Below, piece by piece: positions 5,367-8,918 of a stretch of DNA of 8,918 nt. The notes below the pieces were generated by a model that worked only from the letters and a program-made list of their open reading frames with translations, did no database searches and had not been told where the DNA came from. The DNA is taken from the NCBI GenBank assembly GCA_007122815.1, contig SKSV01000118.1, positions 1-8,918 on the forward strand, in the 5' to 3' direction. The stretch comes from Trueperaceae bacterium (GTDB taxonomy: Bacteria > Deinococcota > Deinococci > Deinococcales > Trueperaceae). The position numbers and the translations under genes were made by a program. Every line of letters begins with the position of its first letter. The stretch's first letter is position 1.

Positions 5367-6767
5367 ATGCCTGAAACGCCTGGATCGCCATTGCGGGTGG
5401 CGGTGGTAGGCGCGGGGCCCTCCGGGTTCTACGCCACCGACGCCTTGCTGAAGGCCCGCCAAGACGTGAGCGTCGACCTCATCGACCGCCTGCCGGCCCC
5501 CTTCGGCCTGGTGCGCTACGGTGTCGCGCCCGATCACCAGAAGATGAAGTCGGTTACGACCCTGTACACGAGGACCGCCAGCGACCCGCGGGTGCGTTTC
5601 CTCGGCAACGTGGAGGTGGGCAAGGACCTGAGCGTCGACGACCTCAGGCGGCACTACCACGCCACCGTCTTCGCTTACGGAGCTCCGGGCGATCGCCGCT
5701 TGGGCATACCGGGCGAGGACCTCGTGGGTAGCCTCCCGGCGACGGACTTCGTGGCCTGGTACAACGGGCACCCCGACTACGAGCACATCGACCCGCCCCT
5801 AGATGGCCACACCGCCATCGTCATCGGGGTGGGCAACGTCGCGGTGGACGTCGCGAGGATCCTTGCCAAGACAGCCGACGAGCTCGCGGGTTCCGACATC
5901 GCCGACCACGCCCTCGAGGCCCTGCGCGCGTCCAAGGTGCGCGAGATCGTGGTGCTCGGTCGCCGCAGCCCTGCCGAAGCGAAGTTCACCACCAAGGAGC
6001 TGCGCGAGTTCGGTGTCCTGGAGCACGCGGACGTCGACGTCGACCCGGCCGACCTGGAGCTGCATCCCGCGAGTCGCGAACGCGTGGCCGAGCACTCGAC
6101 CGAGGAGCGCAACCTCGAGGTGCTGCGTTCGTTCGCCGAGCGCCCCGCGCGCGACGCGCACAGGCAAGTGTCGTTCAGGTTCTTGTACTCGCCGCGTTCG
6201 CTGGAGGCTGACGAGTCCGGCGAGCGCGTGGGAGCGATCGTCGTGGAGCGCAACAGGATCGAAGCGCGCGAGGACGGCTCGCTGGCAGCCGTCGGCACTG
6301 GGCAGACGGAGCGTTGGCCCGCGCAGCTGGTGCTGCGCTCGGTGGGCTACCACGGCAGTCCGCTGCCAGGCATGCCCTTCGACGAGCGCCGCGGCATCAT
6401 CCCGAACGAGAACGGGCGCGTTCTGGACCAACCCGGTGGCGACCGCGTGCCGGGCTTCTACACTTCGGGTTGGATAAAGCGCGGGCCTAGCGGAGTCATC
6501 GGCACGAACAAGGCGGACGCGCTCGAGACGGTGCAGGCGCTGCTCGAGGACGAACTCCTCACGCCGGAAGACCCGAGTCCCGAAGCGGTCGACGAGCTGC
6601 TGGCCGATCGCGGCGTGTACACCATAGACTTCGACAGCTGGCGACGCATAGACCGGATCGAGTTGGCCTTGGGCGACGAGCACGGCCGGCCGCGCGTGAA
6701 GATTGTTTCGCGCTCAGAGATGCTGGCCGCCGCGGCTGCTGAGGGCGAAGCAACCCAGGATTTCTGA
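5367..6767 (+). CDS. fprA: FAD/NADP-dependent ferredoxin reductase, adrenodoxin reductase/FprA family (466 aa)
   Basis: Transfers electrons between NADPH and a ferredoxin-type protein through FAD. N-terminal FAD site VVGAGPSG (13-20) with PAPFGLVRYGVAPDH (43-57), a block specific to the adrenodoxin reductase family. NADP site IGVGNVAVDVARIL (153-166) and LGRR (197-200), whose arginines usually contact the 2'-phosphate. C-terminal GWIKRGPSGVIGTNK (RGPSG starts at 372) completes the FAD site. Length agrees with FprA-type enzymes of about 455 residues. The ATG at 5367 is chosen for its place five bases after a -10; the upstream open frame lies opposite lysC. GVGNVA is seen where GQGNVA or GNGNVA is common, a mild change. 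No ferredoxin gene is in the window, so its partner is unknown. Ends 132 bases before livG. Confidence 0.92.
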   Translation: MPETPGSPLRVAVVGAGPSGFYATDALLKARQDVSVDLIDRLPAPFGLVRYGVAPDHQKMKSVTTLYTRTASDPRVRFLGNVEVGKDLSVDDLRRHYHATVFAYGAPGDRRLGIPGEDLVGSLPATDFVAWYNGHPDYEHIDPPLDGHTAIVIGVGNVAVDVARILAKTADELAGSDIADHALEALRASKVREIVVLGRRSPAEAKFTTKELREFGVLEHADVDVDPADLELHPASRERVAEHSTEERNLEVLRSFAERPARDAHRQVSFRFLYSPRSLEADESGERVGAIVVERNRIEAREDGSLAAVGTGQTERWPAQLVLRSVGYHGSPLPGMPFDERRGIIPNENGRVLDQPGGDRVPGFYTSGWIKRGPSGVIGTNKADALETVQALLEDELLTPEDPSPEAVDELLADRGVYTIDFDSWRRIDRIELALGDEHGRPRVKIVSRSEMLAAAAAEGEATQDF

Positions 6768-6817
6768 GCTCCGCCCACCAGCATGGGAGCGGCACGGGAG
6801 CCGCAGGCGAACCGCCG

Positions 6818-6826
6818 TGCTAGCAT
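6818..6826 (+). promoter_or_regulatory. Possible extended -10 promoter of the liv operon
   Basis: TGCTAGCAT (TGn plus TANNNT) in the 132-base gap between the reductase and livG. Transcription would start near 6833, giving a leader of about 67 bases before the TTG start. No good -35. A short GC hairpin (6789-6804) precedes it but has no T-run, so no terminator for the upstream gene is claimed. The remainder of the gap shows nothing recognisable. Confidence 0.35.
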
Positions 6827-6885
6827 CACCGACGACGCCGGCCGACGCGCCCGTGTGCGCACCCAGTTCGGCGTATCCACATACG

Positions 6886-6892
6886 AGGAGGT
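6886..6892 (+). promoter_or_regulatory. Shine-Dalgarno AGGAGGT that sets the TTG start of livG
   Basis: AGGAGGT ends seven bases before the in-frame TTG at 6900. The in-frame ATG at 6783 has no ribosome site and would add 39 low-complexity arginine/alanine-rich residues, so the TTG is preferred. Confidence 0.75.
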
Positions 6893-6899
6893 CAGGCCC

Positions 6900-7736
6900 T
6901 TGGCGTCGACGGCTTCGCGCCGGCCCCAGGAGCAGGTGGTCCGCGGAGGTTCCGAGACGCCACTCTTGAGCGTCCAGGGCCTCTCGAAGGACTTCGGCGG
7001 TCTGCGGGCCGTCAACGCGTGCAGTTTCTCGGTGAGCGCTGGGAGCATCACAGGCTTGATCGGACCGAACGGGGCGGGTAAGTCCACCCTCTTCGGCCTG
7101 GTGTCGGGTTTCCTCGTTCCCGACGAGGGGCGGGTCTTCCTGGACGGAGACGACATCACCGCTCTGCCGCCCCACCAGGTGTTCGGGCGGGGCCTGTGCA
7201 GGACCTTCCAGATCCCGCGCGAGCACGGTAGCCTCACGGTCCTCGAGAACCTGATGCTGGTGCCCCCGAACCAACTAGGTGAGCGTTTCTGGAACCCGGT
7301 CCTACGGCCCGGCGCCGTGCGCCGCCAGGAGCGTGAGATCCGCGCCAAGGCGATGGATGTCCTCGAGTTCCTGACACTGGATCACCTACGTGACGAGTAC
7401 GCCGGCACGCTCTCGGGAGGCCAGAAGAAGTTGCTCGAGCTGGCGCGGACGCTGATGGCCGATCCTCGCATCGTCTTGCTGGACGAGCCCGCGGCGGGCG
7501 TGAACCCCAGCCTCATGGCGCGCATCCGCGAGAACATCGTGCAGCTCAACCGCGAACGCGGCATCACGTTCTTGCTCATCGAGCACGACATCCCGCTAGT
7601 CATGGGCCTTTGCGACCCGGTGATCGTGATGAACCAGGGCACGAAGCTGGCCGAGGGGCCGCCTGCCTCGGTGCGCAGCGACCCGCGCGTGCTCGAGGCC
7701 TACCTCGGAGGTCAGCATGGCGTTGCTGAGCGTTGA
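6900..7736 (+). CDS. livG: Branched-chain amino acid-type ABC transporter ATPase LivG (278 aa), TTG start
   Basis: Cytosolic ATPase of a high-affinity branched-chain amino acid (HAAT) ABC importer. Walker A GPNGAGKST 55-63, Q-loop Gln104 in CRTFQIPR, signature LSGGQ 171-175, Walker B IVLLDEP 191-197, H-loop His229 in LIEHD. The long insert with NPVLRPG (132-138) and the RTFQ block are typical of LivG rather than LivF. From the TTG the protein carries about 20 residues before the ABC core (LLSVQGLSKDFGG), slightly longer than usual. Its end overlaps livF by 20 bases, so the two ATPases are probably made in balance. Substrate may be leucine/isoleucine/valine, but the family also carries urea, amides and other small molecules, and no binding protein is in view. 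Confidence 0.93.
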   Translation: MASTASRRPQEQVVRGGSETPLLSVQGLSKDFGGLRAVNACSFSVSAGSITGLIGPNGAGKSTLFGLVSGFLVPDEGRVFLDGDDITALPPHQVFGRGLCRTFQIPREHGSLTVLENLMLVPPNQLGERFWNPVLRPGAVRRQEREIRAKAMDVLEFLTLDHLRDEYAGTLSGGQKKLLELARTLMADPRIVLLDEPAAGVNPSLMARIRENIVQLNRERGITFLLIEHDIPLVMGLCDPVIVMNQGTKLAEGPPASVRSDPRVLEAYLGGQHGVAER

Positions 7737-8421
7737 GGGTCTCACCACCGGTTACGGCGAGATGGAGGTCCTGCGCGACGTCTCGCTGCAGGTCGAGGAG
7801 GGGAGCATAGTCTCGATCATCGGCCCCAACGGGGCCGGCAAGTCGACGGCGATGAAGGCGGCCTTCGGTCTCCTCAAGCCCTGGAACGGCTCCATACGGC
7901 TCGGGGAGCGTGAGATTGGTGGTCTCACGGCCGACAAGATCGTGCGCCTCGGGATGTGCTACGTCCCGCAGACGGACAACGTGTTCCCGTCTCTCACGGT
8001 CGAGGAGAACCTGGAGATGGGCGCCTTCGTGCTGACCGGACCGCTCAAGGAGCGCAAGGAGCGCGTGTACGCTCTCTTCCCGCGCCTGGCAGAGCGGCGC
8101 CGCCAGCGCGCCGGCAAGATGTCCGGGGGGGAACGCCAGATGGTGGCCATGGGTCGCGCCCTGATGCTCGACCCTAAGCTGTTGCTACTGGACGAGCCAT
8201 CGGCCGGCCTGGCGCCGCTCCTGGTCGACATGATCTTCGAACGGATCCTCGACATCAACGCCAGTGGCGTATCGGTGCTCATGGTGGAACAGAACGCGCG
8301 CAAGTCGCTCGAGCTCGCCCATCATGCGTACGTGCTCGTGAACGGCGCCAACCGGATGGACGGCAAGGGTTCCGATCTTCTGGCCGACCCCGAGGTGGGG
8401 CGGCTCTTCCTGGGAGGCTGA
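7717..8421 (+). CDS. livF: Branched-chain amino acid-type ABC transporter ATPase LivF (234 aa)
   Basis: Second ATPase of the importer, pairing with LivG. Walker A GPNGAGKST 36-44, Q-loop Gln85 in YVPQTDNVFPSLTVEENL, signature MSGGERQ 135-141, Walker B LLLLDEP 155-161. The switch position reads MVEQN with Gln in place of His, which is normal for LivF and not a defect. Full family length. ATG 7717 lies inside the end of livG and follows GGAGGT (7707-7712) by four bases. The TGA at 8419-8421 is 18 bases before livH. Confidence 0.94.
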   Translation: MALLSVEGLTTGYGEMEVLRDVSLQVEEGSIVSIIGPNGAGKSTAMKAAFGLLKPWNGSIRLGEREIGGLTADKIVRLGMCYVPQTDNVFPSLTVEENLEMGAFVLTGPLKERKERVYALFPRLAERRRQRAGKMSGGERQMVAMGRALMLDPKLLLLDEPSAGLAPLLVDMIFERILDINASGVSVLMVEQNARKSLELAHHAYVLVNGANRMDGKGSDLLADPEVGRLFLGG

Positions 8422-8439
8422 CGAGGTGCGAGGAGAGGC

Positions 8440-8918
8440 ATGGGTACGATGAGCGGAGCTCTCACGGCGCGGCCGCGCGTCGGCGAGCGCCTCAAGCGCC
8501 TCGTGAGCAGCCGCAGGGGCTTCGCCGCGATCCTGGCGCTCGTGGTCCTGGCGTTGTGGGCGCTGGCCCTGTACCAGGGCGTGCCCGGGCAGCGGGTCCT
8601 CTCGCTCGCGGTTCGCGGCGTAATGCTCGGTGGCATACTCGCGCTGGGTGCGATCGGACTGTCGCTCATCTTCGGCGTGCTCCGCATCCCCAACTTCGCT
8701 CACGGCGACATGATGACCTCGGGCGCCTACATCGCCCTCCTGGTAGTCGGACTGCTGCCGCTAGGGGCGCCCCTGGCCCCCTTCTCGTTCGGTTACGAGT
8801 TCCTCGTCGCCCTCCTCGTGGCGATGCCGTTGGTCGGCCTGCTCGGCTACGGGCTGGACCGGATGGTGTTCAGGCGGCTGCGCTCTAGACGTAGCCCTCC
8901 GGTGATCATGGCGATGGC
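8440..8918 (+). CDS. livH: Branched-chain amino acid-type ABC transporter permease LivH, N-terminal 159 residues (runs off right edge)
   Basis: Inner-membrane permease that forms the channel with LivM. A basic N-terminal tail (about 1-27) is followed by hydrophobic segments near 28-45, 58-80, 92-108 and 118-139. The conserved IPNFAHGDMMTSGAY (83-97) matches the NFAHG...GAY motif of LivH. Reading frame stays open to the window end. The ATG at 8440 follows AGGAG (8431-8435) by four bases; an in-frame ATG at 8449 is an alternative. The cytoplasmic tail before the first membrane segment is longer than in Escherichia coli LivH. livM and the binding protein probably lie to the right (inference). 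Confidence 0.9.
   Translation, partial: MGTMSGALTARPRVGERLKRLVSSRRGFAAILALVVLALWALALYQGVPGQRVLSLAVRGVMLGGILALGAIGLSLIFGVLRIPNFAHGDMMTSGAYIALLVVGLLPLGAPLAPFSFGYEFLVALLVAMPLVGLLGYGLDRMVFRRLRSRRSPPVIMAM

Noticed and set aside
5799..6683. 294-codon minus-strand frame opposite the ferredoxin reductase
   Set aside because: Opposite strand carries a complete reductase with all cofactor motifs; this frame has no recognisable domain or ribosome site.
6789..6804. GCGGC/GCCGC hairpin after the reductase gene as a terminator
   Set aside because: Stem of only five pairs with a six-base loop and no following T-run; expected by chance at this base composition.
6458..7348. 296-codon minus-strand frame spanning the reductase end and livG start
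   Set aside because: Crosses two real genes on the other strand; Arg/Ser/Pro-rich product without motifs.
8246..8290. Missing H-loop histidine in LivF (Gln in MVEQN) as a sign of an inactive ATPase
   Set aside because: Gln at this place is usual in the LivF family; Walker A, signature and Walker B are intact.

Overview
The window is a compact stretch of ordinary bacterial chromosome with high G+C (roughly two thirds by eye). Genes are tightly packed, no intergenic gap exceeds about 130 bases, and I see no mobile elements, RNA genes or CRISPR. Gene content (ETF with acyl-CoA dehydrogenases, an SCP2-domain protein, alpha/beta-type aspartokinase, an adrenodoxin-reductase-like oxidoreductase, a branched-chain amino acid ABC transporter) and several probable leaderless starts behind a TANNNT -10 element fit Deinococcota, perhaps a Truepera-like lineage. 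That placement is inference; another high-GC phylum with leaderless genes is possible.

Left block, minus strand (1-2784): two tandem acyl-CoA dehydrogenases (2784-1603, then 1589-450) read into the N-terminal part of electron transfer flavoprotein beta (386 to past the left edge). This is a fatty-acid or branched-chain acyl-CoA oxidation operon in which ETF takes electrons from the dehydrogenases. Diverging from it is a 108-residue SCP2 lipid-binding-domain protein (2890-3216, plus).

Middle block, minus strand (3189-5307): aspartokinase, an unrecognised 102-residue arginine-rich protein and a Nudix hydrolase. The three are chained by two 4-base GTGA start/stop overlaps, so they are almost certainly one translationally coupled operon. 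Inside aspartokinase, an AGGAGG sequence five bases before an in-frame ATG predicts a separately translated regulatory (beta) subunit. The Nudix gene runs convergently into the SCP2 gene, and the coding ends overlap by 28 bases.

Right block, plus strand (5367-8918): an FAD/NADP-dependent ferredoxin reductase of the adrenodoxin reductase/FprA family, divergent from aspartokinase across a 59-base region with back-to-back promoters. After a 132-base gap comes a liv operon in the order livG (TTG start), livF, livH, the last cut by the window end.

Together the genes point to amino-acid and acyl-CoA metabolism: import of branched-chain amino acids or similar substrates, acyl-CoA dehydrogenation with ETF, aspartate-family amino-acid synthesis and ferredoxin redox. 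I found no strong sign of a new defence or mobile system. The items most worth following up are the uncharacterised coupled gene at 3701-4009, the internal start in aspartokinase and the probable leaderless divergent promoters.
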